A program made the translations under genes and the position numbers. From NCBI RefSeq assembly GCF_026420145.1, contig NZ_JAPMLV010000003.1:1-64000 (forward strand): 64,000 nt of DNA. Reading direction: 5' to 3'. Positions 1-10,374 of the stretch are shown piece after piece (position 1 is the stretch's first letter; every line of letters starts with the position of its first letter). Source of the stretch: Enterobacter pseudoroggenkampii. GTDB lineage: Bacteria; Pseudomonadota; Gammaproteobacteria; Enterobacterales; Enterobacteriaceae. The notes under the pieces were generated by a model. That model searched no databases. It was not told the DNA's origin and was given only the letters and a program-made list of their open reading frames with translations.

Positions 1-4
1 TAAA

Positions 5-17
5 TTGTTAAAGAGCA
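5..17 (-). promoter_or_regulatory. boxA antitermination site of an rRNA operon leader
   Basis: The minus strand reads TGCTCTTTAACAA, the boxA element used by the Nus/SuhB antitermination complex on enterobacterial rRNA transcripts. It lies downstream of the P2 promoter in the same strand. The 16S gene itself would start beyond the left edge. Confidence 0.9.
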
Positions 18-52
18 GTGCCGCTTCGTTTTCGCTGCGGCGCGGGGTGTGC

Positions 53-80
53 ATATTACGCTTTCCCGCTTCAGAGTCAA
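53..80 (-). promoter_or_regulatory. rRNA operon promoter P2
   Basis: On the minus strand, -35 TTGACT (75-80) and -10 TAATAT (53-58) are 16 bp apart, followed by a GC-rich start region. Spacing and downstream sequence match the P2 promoter of E. coli rrn operons. Confidence 0.9.
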
Positions 81-149
81 GCGTTTATTTTCGCTACTCT
101 CTGCTGACCCGGCGGCGTGTGTGCCGTTGTTCCGTGTCAGTGGAGGCGC

Positions 150-215
150 ATTATAGGGAGTTATTCCGGCGTGACAAGAGGAAATTTAAAAAAAGTTTCT
201 ATCCGTGTTTTTTTT
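150..215 (-). promoter_or_regulatory. rRNA operon promoter P1 with UP element
   Basis: On the minus strand, -35 TTGTCA (172-177) and -10 TATAAT (150-155) are 16 bp apart, followed by the discriminator GCGCCTCC typical of growth-rate-regulated rrn P1. Upstream, about 178-215 is A/T-tract rich and fits the UP element bound by RNA polymerase alpha subunits. In E. coli an rRNA operon (rrnC) also lies divergently next to yieP. Confidence 0.9.
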
Positions 216-326
216 CACCAGCAGAGGTGAAATCAAGCTACAAATTGTTCTATTTGATGTATCTGCAACCACAATCACATTCGAGGTGGCATAATTATCA
301 GCATGAATCTTTAAGGAATAAAAGCG

Positions 327-1034
327 ATGCCATTAAGCGCACAACAGCTGGCCGCCCAAAAAAACCTGTCGTATGTGCTGGCAGAAAAGCTGGCTCAGCG
401 GATCTTAGCGGGTAAATATGCCCCGGGCAGCATCCTGCCGGGTGAAATGGAGCTGGGTGAGCAGTTTGGGGTGAGCCGTACCGCAGTGCGCGAAGCGGTG
501 AAAACCCTGACGGCAAAAGGTATGGTGCTTCCACGTCCTCGTATTGGCACACGCGTGATGCCACAGAGTAACTGGAATTTTCTCGATCAGGAGCTGCTCT
601 CCTGGTGGATGACGGAAGACAACTTTCATCAGGTCGTCGATCACTTTCTGGTGATGCGCAGCAGCCTTGAACCTCAGGCATGTCTGCTTGCCGCCACGCT
701 TGGCACAGCAGAGCAGAAAGCGCAGCTTAACGCGTTGATGGAAGAGATGGTGTTCCTGAAAAAACACTTCAACCGCGAACGCTGGGTTGAGGTCGATATG
801 GCCTGGCATGAACATATCTATATGATGAGCGCCAATCCGTTCCTCACCTCGTTTGCCTCATTATTTCATTCGGTGTATCACACCTACTTTACCTCTATTA
901 CACAAAACGACGTGGTAAAACTGGAATTGCATCAGGCGATAGTGGATGCCATTCAGGAAAGCGACGGGCAGCGAGCCCTGAGTGCGTGCCAGGCATTACT
1001 GGCTGCGCCAACCCACCAGCAGGTAAATAAATGA
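327..1034 (+). CDS. yieP: YieP, GntR/FadR-family transcriptional regulator
   Basis: This 235-residue regulator belongs to the FadR subgroup of GntR proteins. It has an N-terminal winged helix (about residues 15-80, with [18 protein letters not shown] as the recognition region) and a C-terminal all-helical FCD ligand-binding domain (about 95-225). The start is fixed by AAGGA at 313-317 and by the match to the start of E. coli YieP. The stop overlaps the hsrA start by 4 bp (ATGA), so the two are co-transcribed. In E. coli YieP is a poorly characterised regulator; its ligand cannot be read from sequence. A likely -10 (CATAAT) lies near 290. Confidence 0.93.
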   Translation: MPLSAQQLAAQKNLSYVLAEKLAQRILAGKYAPGSILPGEMELGEQFGVSRTAVREAVKTLTAKGMVLPRPRIGTRVMPQSNWNFLDQELLSWWMTEDNFHQVVDHFLVMRSSLEPQACLLAATLGTAEQKAQLNALMEEMVFLKKHFNRERWVEVDMAWHEHIYMMSANPFLTSFASLFHSVYHTYFTSITQNDVVKLELHQAIVDAIQESDGQRALSACQALLAAPTHQQVNK

Positions 1035-2464
1035 CAAAGAAAAAAGCGCGCAGCATGGCCGGATTGCCGTGGATTGCAGCCATGGCGTTTTTTATGCAGG
1101 CACTGGATGCCACCATCCTCAACACCGCGCTTCCCGCTATTGCGCAAAGCCTTAACCGCTCCCCGCTGGCGATGCAGTCCGCCATCATCAGCTACACCCT
1201 GACGGTTGCAATGTTAATTCCGGTTAGCGGCTGGCTGGCCGACCGCTTCGGTACCCGTAGAGTTTTCATGCTGGCCGTAACGCTCTTTACGCTCGGTTCG
1301 CTGGCCTGTGCGCTCTCCTCGTCCTTAACGGAGCTGGTTATCTTCCGCGTATTACAGGGCATTGGCGGCGCGATGATGATGCCCGTGGCGCGCCTTGCTT
1401 TATTACGAGCCTACCCTCGAAGCGAACTGCTTCCCGTGCTCAACTTTGTCACCATGCCGGGACTGGTCGGCCCGATACTTGGCCCGGTACTCGGTGGCGT
1501 GTTTGTCACCTGGGCAAGCTGGCACTGGATCTTCCTGATTAATATTCCGATTGGCGTTGCGGGGCTGCTGTATGCCCGTAAATATATGCCGAACTTCACC
1601 ACGCCAAGACGCAGCTTCGACATGGGTGGCTTTTTCCTGTTTGGCCTGAGCCTGGTACTCTTCTCCAGCGGGATGGAGCTGGTTGGCGAGAAGATCGTCG
1701 CGACGTGGATGGCGCTCTCCGTTATCCTCGCCGGCGTGCTGCTGTTCCTTCTTTATATACGTCACGCGCGCCGTCATCCGACGCCGTTAATCTCTCTTGG
1801 GCTCTTCAACACCCGAACCTTTTCCGTCGGGATCGCGGGAAACATTGCCTCGCGTCTGGGGACGGGCTGCGTACCGTTCCTGATGCCACTGATGCTGCAG
1901 GTGGGTTTCGGCTACCCGGCCCTGATTGCCGGCTGCATGATGGCGCCCACCGCAATGGGCTCGATTCTGGCAAAATCGACCGTGACGCAGGTGCTACGCT
2001 GGTTTGGCTATCGCAAGACGCTGGTTGGTGTGACGGTCTTTATCGGTCTGATGATTGCGCAGTTCTCGCTGCAGTCCGCCGCGTTACCCGTCTGGATGCT
2101 GATCCTGCCGCTATTTGTGCTGGGCATGGCGATGTCGACGCAGTTCACCTCAATGAACACCATCACCCTTGCGGATTTGACCGACGAGAACGCCAGCAGC
2201 GGCAACAGCGTGCTGGCAGTAACCCAGCAGTTGTCCATCAGTCTGGGTGTGGCCGTGAGCGCGGCGGTACTGCGGTTTTATGAAGGTTTCGACAGCGCAA
2301 ACACCGTCGAGCAGTTCCACTATACCTTTATCACCATGGGCGCACTCACCGTCGTTTCAGCGCTGGTCTTTATGCTGTTAAAACCGAAAGATGGCCGTAA
2401 CCTGATTAAAGAACGCCATAAGGCGAAAGCTAAACCGAACCCCGTTCCATCAGAACAGGAGTAA
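1031..2464 (+). CDS. hsrA: HsrA, DHA2-type MFS transporter
   Basis: This 477-residue inner-membrane protein of the major facilitator superfamily has about 14 hydrophobic segments, as in the DHA2 (EmrB/MdtD-like) drug:proton antiporters. The motif [13 protein letters not shown] (about residues 67-79) is the cytoplasmic loop 2-3 signature, and [10 protein letters not shown] matches motif C of antiporters. The C-terminal tail is basic. It is translationally coupled to yieP. In E. coli it was named as a high-copy suppressor of rspA; its physiological substrate is not known. Its 3' end overlaps the convergent rbsR by 35 bp. Confidence 0.92.
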   Translation: MTKKKARSMAGLPWIAAMAFFMQALDATILNTALPAIAQSLNRSPLAMQSAIISYTLTVAMLIPVSGWLADRFGTRRVFMLAVTLFTLGSLACALSSSLTELVIFRVLQGIGGAMMMPVARLALLRAYPRSELLPVLNFVTMPGLVGPILGPVLGGVFVTWASWHWIFLINIPIGVAGLLYARKYMPNFTTPRRSFDMGGFFLFGLSLVLFSSGMELVGEKIVATWMALSVILAGVLLFLLYIRHARRHPTPLISLGLFNTRTFSVGIAGNIASRLGTGCVPFLMPLMLQVGFGYPALIAGCMMAPTAMGSILAKSTVTQVLRWFGYRKTLVGVTVFIGLMIAQFSLQSAALPVWMLILPLFVLGMAMSTQFTSMNTITLADLTDENASSGNSVLAVTQQLSISLGVAVSAAVLRFYEGFDSANTVEQFHYTFITMGALTVVSALVFMLLKPKDGRNLIKERHKAKAKPNPVPSEQE

Positions 2465-3422
2465 GCTGCAGGCGTTGCTGCTGCAGCGTGGGCTGAGCCA
2501 TTCGGTGGATCAACACATCGATGGCCAGCTCGCCCAGCTCATCTTTTGGCTGATGAATGGTGGTGAGCGGCGGCGTCATATAGCTGGCCAGCTCGATATC
2601 ATCGTAGCCGATTACCGCCATATCGTGGGGAACACGCAAACCGGCCTGATATAACGCCTGATAGGCGCCAAACGCCATGGCATCGTTGCCGATAAAAACA
2701 GCCTGCGGACGCTGCGGCTGCGCCAGCAGCGTCTGCATCGCTTCAAAACCACCGTGAAACTCAAAATCGCCGGTAATACGGTACCCTTCCGGCACTGAAA
2801 GTCCTGCCCGCGCCATTGCGGCGAGATACCCTTCCAGACGCAAACGCGCCGGGGTTTTGTCCAGCGGGCCGGTAATACAGGCGATGCGGGTATAGCCTTT
2901 ATCGATCAGATACTGGGTGGCCATATCGCCCCCCAGCAGGGAGTTATCCTGAATAAGATCGCTGGTGCCGTCGAACGGTGCCCAGTCCATCATCACCGTG
3001 GGAATGGAGGGGTAGCGCTGGATGATCTCTTTCGACGGCTGGTGCGTTTCGGTACAAAGCAGCAGTAGCCCGTCGACGCGTTTTTGCATCAGCGTTTCCA
3101 GGTTACGATTCATGCGCTGCTCGTCACCTTCGGTATTGCACAGCACCAGGCTGTAGCCACGCTCGAAGCAGCTGCGCTCCACGCCGCGAACCAGTTCTGA
3201 ATAAAAGGGGTTGGTACTCGCGGTGATCAGCATACCGATGGTGCGCGTCTGGTTGAGCTTAAGGCTGCGCGCCAGCGCAGACGGCGCATAGTTGAGATCT
3301 TTTACCGCCGCTTCGACTTTCTCCCGAATCGCCTCGCTGACGAAGCGATCGTTGTTTATAACGTGAGAGACCGTCGAGGTAGAAACGCCCGCCATGCGGG
3401 CGACATCTTTCATTGTGGCCAA
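2430..3422 (-). CDS. rbsR: RbsR, ribose operon repressor
   Basis: This 330-residue LacI-family repressor has an N-terminal helix-turn-helix (residues 1-25, with [18 protein letters not shown]) and hinge, followed by a periplasmic-binding-protein-like ribose domain (about 60-330). It is the last gene of the ribose operon, 3 bp after rbsK, so it is probably made from the operon it represses. The LacI-type palindromes at 8294-8311 and 8376-8387 upstream of rbsD are its expected targets. In E. coli RbsR also affects purine genes. The 3' end overlaps hsrA antisense. Confidence 0.96.
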   Translation of the reverse strand: MATMKDVARMAGVSTSTVSHVINNDRFVSEAIREKVEAAVKDLNYAPSALARSLKLNQTRTIGMLITASTNPFYSELVRGVERSCFERGYSLVLCNTEGDEQRMNRNLETLMQKRVDGLLLLCTETHQPSKEIIQRYPSIPTVMMDWAPFDGTSDLIQDNSLLGGDMATQYLIDKGYTRIACITGPLDKTPARLRLEGYLAAMARAGLSVPEGYRITGDFEFHGGFEAMQTLLAQPQRPQAVFIGNDAMAFGAYQALYQAGLRVPHDMAVIGYDDIELASYMTPPLTTIHQPKDELGELAIDVLIHRMAQPTLQQQRLQLTPVLMERGSV

Positions 3423-3425
3423 GCG

Positions 3426-4355
3426 TTACCCCTGCTGACTTAAGAATTCATCGATCTCTTTACGCCACGGAACGGAAGGCTGGGCGCCCTTGCGCGTCAC
3501 CGCAATCGCGGCGGCAGCGTGTGCGAAGCGGATAGCGTCATCCATTCTCATGCCTTCCAGCAGCGCGGTCACCAGTGCACCATTGAAGGTGTCTCCCGCT
3601 GCGATGGTATCAATCGCTTTGACCTTAAAGCCCGGCACGCGGCGGCCTTCGCCATTGACGCATGCCCACACCCCACGGCTACCCAGGGTGATGATCACTG
3701 TTCCGATGCCTTTGTCGTGCAGCGCACGCGCGGCTCGCGCGGCATCATCATCGTTTTCAACGCGAATGCCCGTCAGCTTTTCGGCTTCGGTTTCGTTCGG
3801 CGTGATGATGTCCACCAGCGCCAGCAGCTCGTCAGATAATACACGGGCAGGGGCCGGATTAAGTACGACAGTGGTATGATTTTCATGCGCAATTTTGGCG
3901 GCGGCCAGCACGCTTTCAACCGGCGACTCCAGCTGCATCAGCAGGGCTTCCGCTCCGCCGATGAGTGCACGTTGCGCTTCTACGCGTTCCGTCGTCAGCG
4001 CCGCGTTAGCGCCAGCATGAATACCGATGACATTCTCACCTTCTGCGTTGACGAAAATCAGCGCCACGCCGGTAGATTCCCCTGCAACAACGCTGACCGG
4101 TGCGATATCGATATTGTCGCTCGCCAGCTGCTTGCGTACGCGCTCGCCGGTATCGTCATCACCCGTGCAGGCGATAAACGCAATATTTGCCCCGCTGCGA
4201 CCGGCAGCAACGGCCTGGTTTGCACCTTTACCGCCAAATGCCACCTGATACTGGTTACCCGTGACGGTTTCGCCCGGTGTCGGGAACGATTCAAGGTTAA
4301 GAATGTGATCGGCATTGATACTGCCAAGGACGACGAGGTTACCTGCGGTTTTCAT
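3426..4355 (-). CDS. rbsK: RbsK, ribokinase
   Basis: This PfkB-family kinase phosphorylates ribose at O5 using ATP, feeding the pentose phosphate pathway. Visible motifs are the N-terminal GGKGANQAVAAGR (PfkB signature 1, about residues 42-54) and DTIAAGDTFNGAL near residue 250, whose aspartate is the catalytic base. I chose the ATG at 4355 (309 aa, beginning MKTAGNLV) because it matches the start of E. coli RbsK; an in-frame ATG five codons upstream is possible. It sits after rbsB, separated by about 100 bp with two hairpins. Confidence 0.95.
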   Translation of the reverse strand: MKTAGNLVVLGSINADHILNLESFPTPGETVTGNQYQVAFGGKGANQAVAAGRSGANIAFIACTGDDDTGERVRKQLASDNIDIAPVSVVAGESTGVALIFVNAEGENVIGIHAGANAALTTERVEAQRALIGGAEALLMQLESPVESVLAAAKIAHENHTTVVLNPAPARVLSDELLALVDIITPNETEAEKLTGIRVENDDDAARAARALHDKGIGTVIITLGSRGVWACVNGEGRRVPGFKVKAIDTIAAGDTFNGALVTALLEGMRMDDAIRFAHAAAAIAVTRKGAQPSVPWRKEIDEFLSQQG

Positions 4356-4377
4356 GGTTGGATTGTCCATCAGAGAG

Positions 4378-4401
4378 CGCCACCGGTGTTACCCGGTGGC
4401 G
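4378..4401. repeat. REP-like palindrome between rbsB and rbsK
   Basis: A perfect 9-bp inverted repeat (CGCCACCGG / CCGGTGGCG) has a 6-nt loop and shares its core with the REP units elsewhere in the window. It lies between the abundant periplasmic protein gene and the kinase gene, where a hairpin can protect rbsB mRNA from 3' exonucleases. A second hairpin (CAGGCCG/CGGCCTG, 4432-4451) overlaps the region just after the rbsB stop. Confidence 0.75.
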
Positions 4402-4459
4402 TATGCCACACTTTTCTTTATTGGTGTCCCTCAGGCCGCCGTGACGGCCTGATTCGCCT

Positions 4460-5350
4460 TTACTGCTTGATGACCAGCTTCAGGTCAACCGGGTATTTGG
4501 CCTGAACTTTTTCGCCCTTCAGCACTTTGTCGGCAGTTTCAACGCCAGTGGCGCCAATCTGCTCAGGCAGCTGAGCGATGGTCGCAGCCAGTTTGCCATC
4601 GTTTACTGCTTTTTCACCATCCGGCGTGCCGTCAAATCCGACAACCATCACATCAGATTTACCAGCGGTCTGCAGGGCACGCAGCGCGCCCAGCGCCATT
4701 TCGTCGTTCTGCGCGAATACTGCCTGCACGTCAGGGTGCGCGGTCAGCAGGTTCTGCATGACGTTCAGACCCTTAGTACGGTCGAAGTCTGCCGGCTGGC
4801 TCGCCAGTACGTTGAATTTATGCGCTGCAACCGCCTGCTGGAAGCCTTCGCCACGCTCGCGGGCGGCAGACGTACCGGCAATCCCCTGCAGTTCGATGAC
4901 TTTCGCGCCTTCGCCGGCTTTCTTCGCGATGTAATCACCGGCGATTTTGCCGCCCAGCACGTTATCAGACGCAATATGGCTCACCACTTCGCCTTTGGTT
5001 GCCTGACGGTCCAGGGTGATTACCGGGATCTTCGCCTGGTTTGCCATCTTCACGGCGTTGCCTACGGCATCAGAATCGGTTGGGTTGATCAGCAGAATTT
5101 TGGTGCCGCGAACGGTTAAGTCCTGAACGTTAGCCAGCTCTTTCGCCGGGTTGTTCTGTGAATCCAGAACCACCAGGTTGTAGCCCAGTTTGTCCGCTTC
5201 TTTCTGCGCGCCATCCTTCAGAGAGACGAAGAACGGGTTGTTCAGGGTAGAGACAACCAGCGCGATGGTGTCTTTCGCCATGGCGTTAGCACTTACGGTT
5301 GCGCTCAGCGCGACAGCAGAAACCAGGGTAGCCAGTTTTTTCATGTTCAT
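4460..5350 (-). CDS. rbsB: RbsB, periplasmic D-ribose-binding protein
   Basis: This 296-residue substrate-binding protein serves the RbsABC importer and ribose chemotaxis. The Sec signal peptide is about residues 1-25 ([10 protein letters not shown] then a hydrophobic stretch ending ANAMA), with mature protein beginning KDTIALVVS. The sequence is nearly identical to E. coli RbsB, including the ligand-site segments NNPFF, LDRQA and AQNDEMALG. It lies 27 bp downstream of rbsC. The hairpins after its stop suggest extra mRNA stability for this high-abundance component. Confidence 0.98.
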   Translation of the reverse strand: MNMKKLATLVSAVALSATVSANAMAKDTIALVVSTLNNPFFVSLKDGAQKEADKLGYNLVVLDSQNNPAKELANVQDLTVRGTKILLINPTDSDAVGNAVKMANQAKIPVITLDRQATKGEVVSHIASDNVLGGKIAGDYIAKKAGEGAKVIELQGIAGTSAARERGEGFQQAVAAHKFNVLASQPADFDRTKGLNVMQNLLTAHPDVQAVFAQNDEMALGALRALQTAGKSDVMVVGFDGTPDGEKAVNDGKLAATIAQLPEQIGATGVETADKVLKGEKVQAKYPVDLKLVIKQ

Positions 5351-5377
5351 ATCTAAGATGTCCTGTAGTGTCGTCAG

Positions 5378-6343
5378 TTACTGTTTTTTGTTGTCTACCA
5401 GTACCGCCAGCAAAATCACCACTGCCTTAACGATCATCTGGTAATAGGAGGAAACACCTAACAAATTCAAACCATTATTCAGGAAACCGAGGATCAGTGC
5501 GCCGATCAATGTCCCAACAATGCGACCTTTACCGCCCGCAAGACTCGTACCGCCCAGAACCACTGCCGCAATGGCATCCAGCTCATACCCCGTACCCGCC
5601 GTTGGCTGCGCGGAGGAGAGGCGCGCCACTTCGATAATGCCTGCCAGTGACGCCAGCAGACCGCACAGGGAGTAAACGATAATTTTGACTTTATTAACGC
5701 TGATACCGGACAGGCGCGTTGCCGCTTCGTTACCACCCAGCGCATAGATATAACGGCCCAGACGAGTGTGATGCAGCATGTACCACGCCGCCAGGAAGAC
5801 GATAGCCATGATCCATACCGGGGTCGGGACCCCCAGCGGGCGACCGATACCGAACCAGCCAAACAGATCGGCGTTATCGGTAAAGCCGGTATTGACCGGG
5901 CTGCCGTTGGTATAAACCATGGTCACCCCGCGCAGCAGCAGCATCATCACCAGCGTGGCGATGAACGCCTGAACGCGGCCTTTTGCCACAATCACGCCGG
6001 TGACGGCGCCTATCGCCGCACCTGCCGCCAGGGCAGCGGCCACGGCCACCAGCGCGTTGACTTCAATGCCGACAATCGAAGCGGCGATCGCGCCGGTGAG
6101 CGCCAGCAGGGAACCGACGGACAGATCGATACCTGAGGTCAGAATCACCAGCGTCATGCCGACCGCCATAATGGCGTTCACCGACGTCTGCTGCAGAATA
6201 TTGAACAGGTTATTAACGGTGAAGAAATTCGGGCTCATGGTCGACACAATCGCGATCAGCACCAGCAGGGCAATCAGCGATTTTTGCTCCATCAGCCACG
6301 CCTTTGTGAAATAGCGGCGACCAGAAACAGCCTGGGTAGTCAT
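5378..6343 (-). CDS. rbsC: RbsC, ribose ABC transporter permease
   Basis: This 321-residue inner-membrane permease has about 8-10 hydrophobic helices. It carries the conserved segment LSVGSLLALTGAI and the cytoplasmic coupling loop GNEAATRLSGISVNKVK of the BPD_transp_2 family. It forms the membrane channel energised by RbsA and fed by RbsB. It begins 4 bp after the rbsA stop, so it is translated from the same message. Confidence 0.97.
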   Translation of the reverse strand: MTTQAVSGRRYFTKAWLMEQKSLIALLVLIAIVSTMSPNFFTVNNLFNILQQTSVNAIMAVGMTLVILTSGIDLSVGSLLALTGAIAASIVGIEVNALVAVAAALAAGAAIGAVTGVIVAKGRVQAFIATLVMMLLLRGVTMVYTNGSPVNTGFTDNADLFGWFGIGRPLGVPTPVWIMAIVFLAAWYMLHHTRLGRYIYALGGNEAATRLSGISVNKVKIIVYSLCGLLASLAGIIEVARLSSAQPTAGTGYELDAIAAVVLGGTSLAGGKGRIVGTLIGALILGFLNNGLNLLGVSSYYQMIVKAVVILLAVLVDNKKQ

Positions 6344-6347
6344 CTTC

Positions 6348-7853
6348 TTACTCCTGATTCACGCGATTAAGCTTGCCCACAGCGGCAGCCATCAGAACTT
6401 CCTGGGTGGCCTGCTCGCGAGTGAATTCACCGCCGAGATGCCCTTCATGCATGACGATAATGCGATCGCTCATGCCTAATACTTCTGGCATCTCGGAAGA
6501 GACCAGAATGATGCTCAGACCGTCGGCCTTAAACTGGTTAATCAGCTGATAGATCTCTTTCTTCGCGCCCACGTCTACGCCGCGGGTTGGCTCGTCGAGG
6601 ATCAACACTTTCGGACGCGTCATCAGCCCGCGCGCAATCGCCACTTTCTGCTGATTCCCGCCGGACAACAGGCCAATCGCCTGCTCCATCGACGGGGTTT
6701 TGACGTTAAAGAGGCGGATAAAATCGCTCACCGCCTGCTGCTCGTCTTTATGCTTCAGGCTGCCACCGCTGTGGCTGAAATAGCGCAGCGCGGTCAGGGA
6801 CATGTTCTCTTTTACCGACATCCCCAGCACCAGGCCGTCGCGTTTGCGGTCTTCGGAGATATAGACGATGCCGTTCGCCAGACCATCCTGCGGAGAGCGG
6901 GTGACCACTTCATGGCCGTCGAGGGTGACATAACCGCTGGTTCGCGGCAGTGCGCCGTACAACACTTTCATCAGTTCGGTACGTCCCGCTCCCATCAGGC
7001 CCGCTACGCCCAGGATCTCGCCCTGGCGCAGGGTAAAGGTCACGTCGTTCACGCCCGGGCCGCAGAGGTTGTCCACCTTCAGGCGGATCTCACCCGGCGC
7101 TTTATCCAGATGCGGATACTGATCTTCCAGCTTACGTCCCACCATCATTTCGATGAGCGTATCTTCGGTCAGCGTCGCCACTTCGCGCTCGGCAATAAAC
7201 TGCCCGTCGCGGAAAACGGTGACGTCATCGCAGATTTCGAAGATCTCTTTCATACGGTGAGAGATATAGACAATCCCGCGCCCCTGCGATTTCAGCTCGC
7301 GGATAACGCGGAACAGGGATTCGGTTTCGGTATCGGTCAGGGCGTCGGTCGGTTCATCCATAATGATGACCTTCGACTCAAAGCTCAGCACCTTCGCGAT
7401 TTCCACCATCTGCTGATCGCCAATGGAGAGATCGCCGACCAGACGGTCGCTCTTAAAGCGCAGGTTCAGCTTCGCCAGCAGCTTGTCCGCTTCGGCATAC
7501 ATGGTTTTCCAGTCGATTTTGCCGAACCGGTTAACAAACTCGCGGCCGAGGAAGATGTTTTCCGCAATGGTGAGCTGCGGGATGAGGTTCAGCTCCTGGT
7601 GAATAATACCGATGCCCGCTTCCTGAGAGGATTTCGGGCCATTGAAGGTGGTCTCTTTACCCAACCAAAGGAGCGAACCGGCATCGCGTTGATAGATACC
7701 GGTCAGCACTTTCATCATGGTGGATTTGCCGGCGCCGTTTTCGCCCACCAGCGCCATGACGCGCCCGGGGTAGACGTTCAGCGCCGCGCCGGAGAGGGCT
7801 TTTACGCCCGGGAACGACTTATCGATCCCTTTAAGTTGCAGTAATGCGTCCAT
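6348..7853 (-). CDS. rbsA: RbsA, ribose ABC transporter ATPase (two ATP-binding domains)
   Basis: This 501-residue tandem ABC ATPase is of the monosaccharide-import class. The N-terminal domain has Walker A GENGAGKS (37-44), signature LSIGDQQ and Walker B VIIMDEPT. The C-terminal domain carries LSGGNQQK and VLILDEPT but has GLMGAGRTE in place of a canonical Walker A, which is normal for RbsA/XylG/MglA proteins. The start at 7853 (MDALLQLKG) matches E. coli; an upstream in-frame start at 7898 would run into rbsD. The gap to rbsD is 7 bp. Confidence 0.97.
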   Translation of the reverse strand: MDALLQLKGIDKSFPGVKALSGAALNVYPGRVMALVGENGAGKSTMMKVLTGIYQRDAGSLLWLGKETTFNGPKSSQEAGIGIIHQELNLIPQLTIAENIFLGREFVNRFGKIDWKTMYAEADKLLAKLNLRFKSDRLVGDLSIGDQQMVEIAKVLSFESKVIIMDEPTDALTDTETESLFRVIRELKSQGRGIVYISHRMKEIFEICDDVTVFRDGQFIAEREVATLTEDTLIEMMVGRKLEDQYPHLDKAPGEIRLKVDNLCGPGVNDVTFTLRQGEILGVAGLMGAGRTELMKVLYGALPRTSGYVTLDGHEVVTRSPQDGLANGIVYISEDRKRDGLVLGMSVKENMSLTALRYFSHSGGSLKHKDEQQAVSDFIRLFNVKTPSMEQAIGLLSGGNQQKVAIARGLMTRPKVLILDEPTRGVDVGAKKEIYQLINQFKADGLSIILVSSEMPEVLGMSDRIIVMHEGHLGGEFTREQATQEVLMAAAVGKLNRVNQE

Positions 7854-7860
7854 GATGGCC

Positions 7861-8280
7861 TCAGAAGGTGACGCCAGCACAGAGAATGATATTCGCATAC
7901 GGGGAACACTCCCCGCTGCGAATCACCGCCTGACTGTCTGCGGTTTGTTGTTTGAATTGTTCGTGCGTTGTGTAACGAATTTCTATGGTATTTCCCTGGT
8001 GTTGTTGCAGCTGCTCAAGGTGGCTGAGCAACGTTTCGTGGAGTTGCGGATTATGTTGTTTGATTTCCGCCGCGAGAATGACCGCCTCAACCTGCATCTC
8101 CGCGGTCACCACGTCCAGTACCTGCATAAACGAAGGTACGCCCTGCGTTAACGCCATATCGATACGGGTTGTGCTGCGCGGAACCGGTAAGCCTGCATCG
8201 CAAACCACCAGCGTATCGGTATGCCCAAGACGGGAAATAACCGATGAGATTTCTGAGTTGAGTACAGTGCCTTTCTTCAT
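7861..8280 (-). CDS. rbsD: RbsD, D-ribose pyranase
   Basis: This first gene of the ribose operon (139 aa) interconverts the pyranose and furanose forms of ribose so that ribokinase receives its substrate. It has the RbsD/FucU fold, with the catalytic His20 of E. coli RbsD in SRLGHTD and the segment [10 protein letters not shown]. The length equals that of the E. coli protein. The RbsR operator lies 14 bp upstream of its start codon. Confidence 0.96.
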   Translation of the reverse strand: MKKGTVLNSEISSVISRLGHTDTLVVCDAGLPVPRSTTRIDMALTQGVPSFMQVLDVVTAEMQVEAVILAAEIKQHNPQLHETLLSHLEQLQQHQGNTIEIRYTTHEQFKQQTADSQAVIRSGECSPYANIILCAGVTF

Positions 8281-8293
8281 TTTCTTGCTCCAC

Positions 8294-8311
8294 TAGCGAA
8301 ACGTTTCGCTA
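8294..8311. promoter_or_regulatory. RbsR operator O1 (18-bp perfect palindrome)
   Basis: TAGCGAAACGTTTCGCTA is a perfect inverted repeat of the LacI/GalR-family type, 14-31 bp before the rbsD start codon. That is where RbsR binds in E. coli. Its position over the 5' end of the transcript fits repression. Confidence 0.9.
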
Positions 8312-8375
8312 AAAGTAGTGTAGCCCCAGAAATGTTCAGAAAACCATCATGACGTAACAGATTTGTGATCGACGT

Positions 8376-8387
8376 CGAAACGTTTCG
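8376..8387. promoter_or_regulatory. Second RbsR-like operator
   Basis: CGAAACGTTTCG, with the right arm extended as in the proximal operator (GTTTCGCTA), lies about 81 bp upstream of operator O1. TTTGTGATC just before it (8362-8370) resembles half a CRP site. The palindrome is seen directly; its use by RbsR is inferred from similarity to O1. Confidence 0.65.
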
Positions 8388-8415
8388 CTAAGTGAAATGG
8401 CGTGGAGGTAAATGC

Positions 8416-8445
8416 AAAACGGTAACCCCCTGGTTACCGTTTTTT
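8416..8445. terminator. Hairpin terminator downstream of kup
   Basis: A perfect 8-bp stem (CGGTAACC / GGTTACCG) with a CCCT loop is followed by T6 on the plus strand and by TTTT on the minus strand. It can act in both directions; kup is the gene reading into it from the right. Confidence 0.75.
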
Positions 8446-8453
8446 ATGTTTGC

Positions 8454-8487
8454 GCCCTCTCCCTGTGGGAGAGGCCGGGGTGAGGGC
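8454..8487. repeat. GC-rich palindromic repeat, family 2, copy 1
   Basis: GCCCTCTCCC, then GGGAGAG and GGGTGAGGGC form a hairpin-capable element just after the kup stop. Related copies occur at 27694-27790, 36962-37006 and 62037-62074. Confidence 0.75.
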
Positions 8488-8505
8488 ATCAGGCCGCACA
8501 AAGAC

Positions 8506-10374
8506 TTAAATCTCGACCTGCGTTCCCAGCTCAATCACGCGGTTAGGCGGGATCTCAAACTGGTCAGGCGCACGCAGGGCATTACGCTGCAGGATGAGGT
8601 ATAGCTTGCCGCGCAGGCGCAGATACCACGGGCGCTTGCCGATAATCAGCGACTCGTGCGACATAAAGAACGACGTCTCCATCATCCGGCAGCTCAGCCC
8701 TTCCAGGCCGCAGCGGTGGAACACCTCTTCCACGTTTGGCGTTTCACGCCAGCCGTAGCTTGCCACCACGCGCCAGAAGGTCGGCGACAGTTGCTCGATT
8801 TGCACGCGACGCACATTGTGAACATACGGCGCATCTTCGGTGCGCAGCGTCAGCAGGATCACGCGCTCGTGCAGCACTTTGTTGTGCTTGAGGTTATGCA
8901 TCAGCGCGAACGGAATAACATTCAGCGCGCGAGACATGTATACCGCGGTACCCGGCACGCGGACCGGCGGAGATTTCTCCAGAGAAGCGATCATCGCCTC
9001 CAGAGAATTCCCGTGCTCGTGCATGCGGCGCAGCAGGCGGAAACGCTCGCTTTTCCAGGTGGTCATGACAATGAACATCACCAGACCCAGCGTCAGCGGC
9101 AGCCAGCCGCCGGAGACAATCTTGTCGAGGTTCGCAGAGAACAGCGGCACGTCAATACACAGGAAGCCCACCAGAATCATCGCCACGAGGAATTTATTCC
9201 AGTGCCAGTTTCGGTAGGCCACCGTGGTGGAGAGAAGCGATGTCAGCACCATCGTACCGGTTACCGCAATACCGTACGCCGCCGCCAGGTTACTGGAGTG
9301 CTCGAAGCTGACGATAACAATGACCACTGCGAAATAGAGCAGCCAGTTAATGAACGGGATGTAGATCTGACCCGACTCCATCTCTGAGGTATGGATGATG
9401 CGCATCGGTGACAGATAACCCAGACGCACGGCCTGACGCGTCAGAGAAAACACGCCGGAAATCACCGCCTGAGAGGCAATGACGGTCGCCAGCGTCGCCA
9501 GGATCAGCATCGGTACCAGCGCCCAGTCAGGCGCCAGCAGGAAGAACGGGTTCTTGATCGCTTCCGGGTTTTTAAGCAGCAGCGCCCCCTGACCAAAGTA
9601 GTTCAGCACCAGCGACGGGAGCACCACAATAAACCATGCCACGCGGATAGGCAGTTTCCCGAAGTGACCCATATCAGCATACAGCGCTTCCACACCGGTG
9701 ATGGAGAGCACCACGGCACCCAGCGCCACAAAGGAAACCACTTTGTATTCGAGGAAGAAATGCACGGCCCAGTAGGGGTTCAGCGCCTGCAGCACTTCCG
9801 GGTTCGCGATAATGCTGCGCAAACCAAGCGCCGCCAGGATCAGGAACCAGGCCAGCATAATTGGTGCAAACAGTTTGCCCACCAGCCCGGTACCGTGCTT
9901 CTGGATCATGAACAGCAGCGTCAGGACAATAATGGCCAGCGGAACCACCCATGAATCGAGTTGTGGAGCGATAATCTCCAGCCCCTCTATCGCCGACAGC
10001 ACCGAAATAGCGGGCGTGATAACCACCTCTCCGTAGAAGAAACTGCCGCCAATCAGGCCGATAATGACCAGCACTGAGGTCATTCTGGCCGAGGTATTGC
10101 GCCCGGCAAGAGACATCAGGGTCAGGATCCCGCCTTCACCTGCGTTATCAGCACGCATAACGAAGGAGAGATACTTAACGGAAACCACCAGGATCAGCAG
10201 CCAGAAAATGAGGGACAGGAAGCCAAACACGGCATCGCGTTCAACACCAAAGCCAAACTGGCCGGACAGACATTCACGAAGCGTATAAAGCGGGCTGGTG
10301 CCGATATCACCGTAGACAACCCCGATCGCCGCAAGCGTTATTGCGGGTAATGATTGCTTATTATCAGTGCTCAT
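8506..10374 (-). CDS. kup: Kup, low-affinity potassium:proton symporter
   Basis: This 622-residue member of the KUP/HAK family equals the E. coli length. The N-terminal [17 protein letters not shown] signature (about residues 18-34) is followed by about 12 membrane helices and a hydrophilic C-terminal cytoplasmic domain of about 180 residues. It takes up K+ and, in E. coli, caesium, working best at low pH. It is monocistronic, flanked by the terminator at 8416-8445 and divergent from ravA. Confidence 0.97.
   Translation of the reverse strand: MSTDNKQSLPAITLAAIGVVYGDIGTSPLYTLRECLSGQFGFGVERDAVFGFLSLIFWLLILVVSVKYLSFVMRADNAGEGGILTLMSLAGRNTSARMTSVLVIIGLIGGSFFYGEVVITPAISVLSAIEGLEIIAPQLDSWVVPLAIIVLTLLFMIQKHGTGLVGKLFAPIMLAWFLILAALGLRSIIANPEVLQALNPYWAVHFFLEYKVVSFVALGAVVLSITGVEALYADMGHFGKLPIRVAWFIVVLPSLVLNYFGQGALLLKNPEAIKNPFFLLAPDWALVPMLILATLATVIASQAVISGVFSLTRQAVRLGYLSPMRIIHTSEMESGQIYIPFINWLLYFAVVIVIVSFEHSSNLAAAYGIAVTGTMVLTSLLSTTVAYRNWHWNKFLVAMILVGFLCIDVPLFSANLDKIVSGGWLPLTLGLVMFIVMTTWKSERFRLLRRMHEHGNSLEAMIASLEKSPPVRVPGTAVYMSRALNVIPFALMHNLKHNKVLHERVILLTLRTEDAPYVHNVRRVQIEQLSPTFWRVVASYGWRETPNVEEVFHRCGLEGLSCRMMETSFFMSHESLIIGKRPWYLRLRGKLYLILQRNALRAPDQFEIPPNRVIELGTQVEI

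Noticed and set aside
5..415. 136-codon plus-strand reading frame at the left edge
   Set aside because: It lies across rrn promoters on the other strand and into the yieP start; no family similarity.
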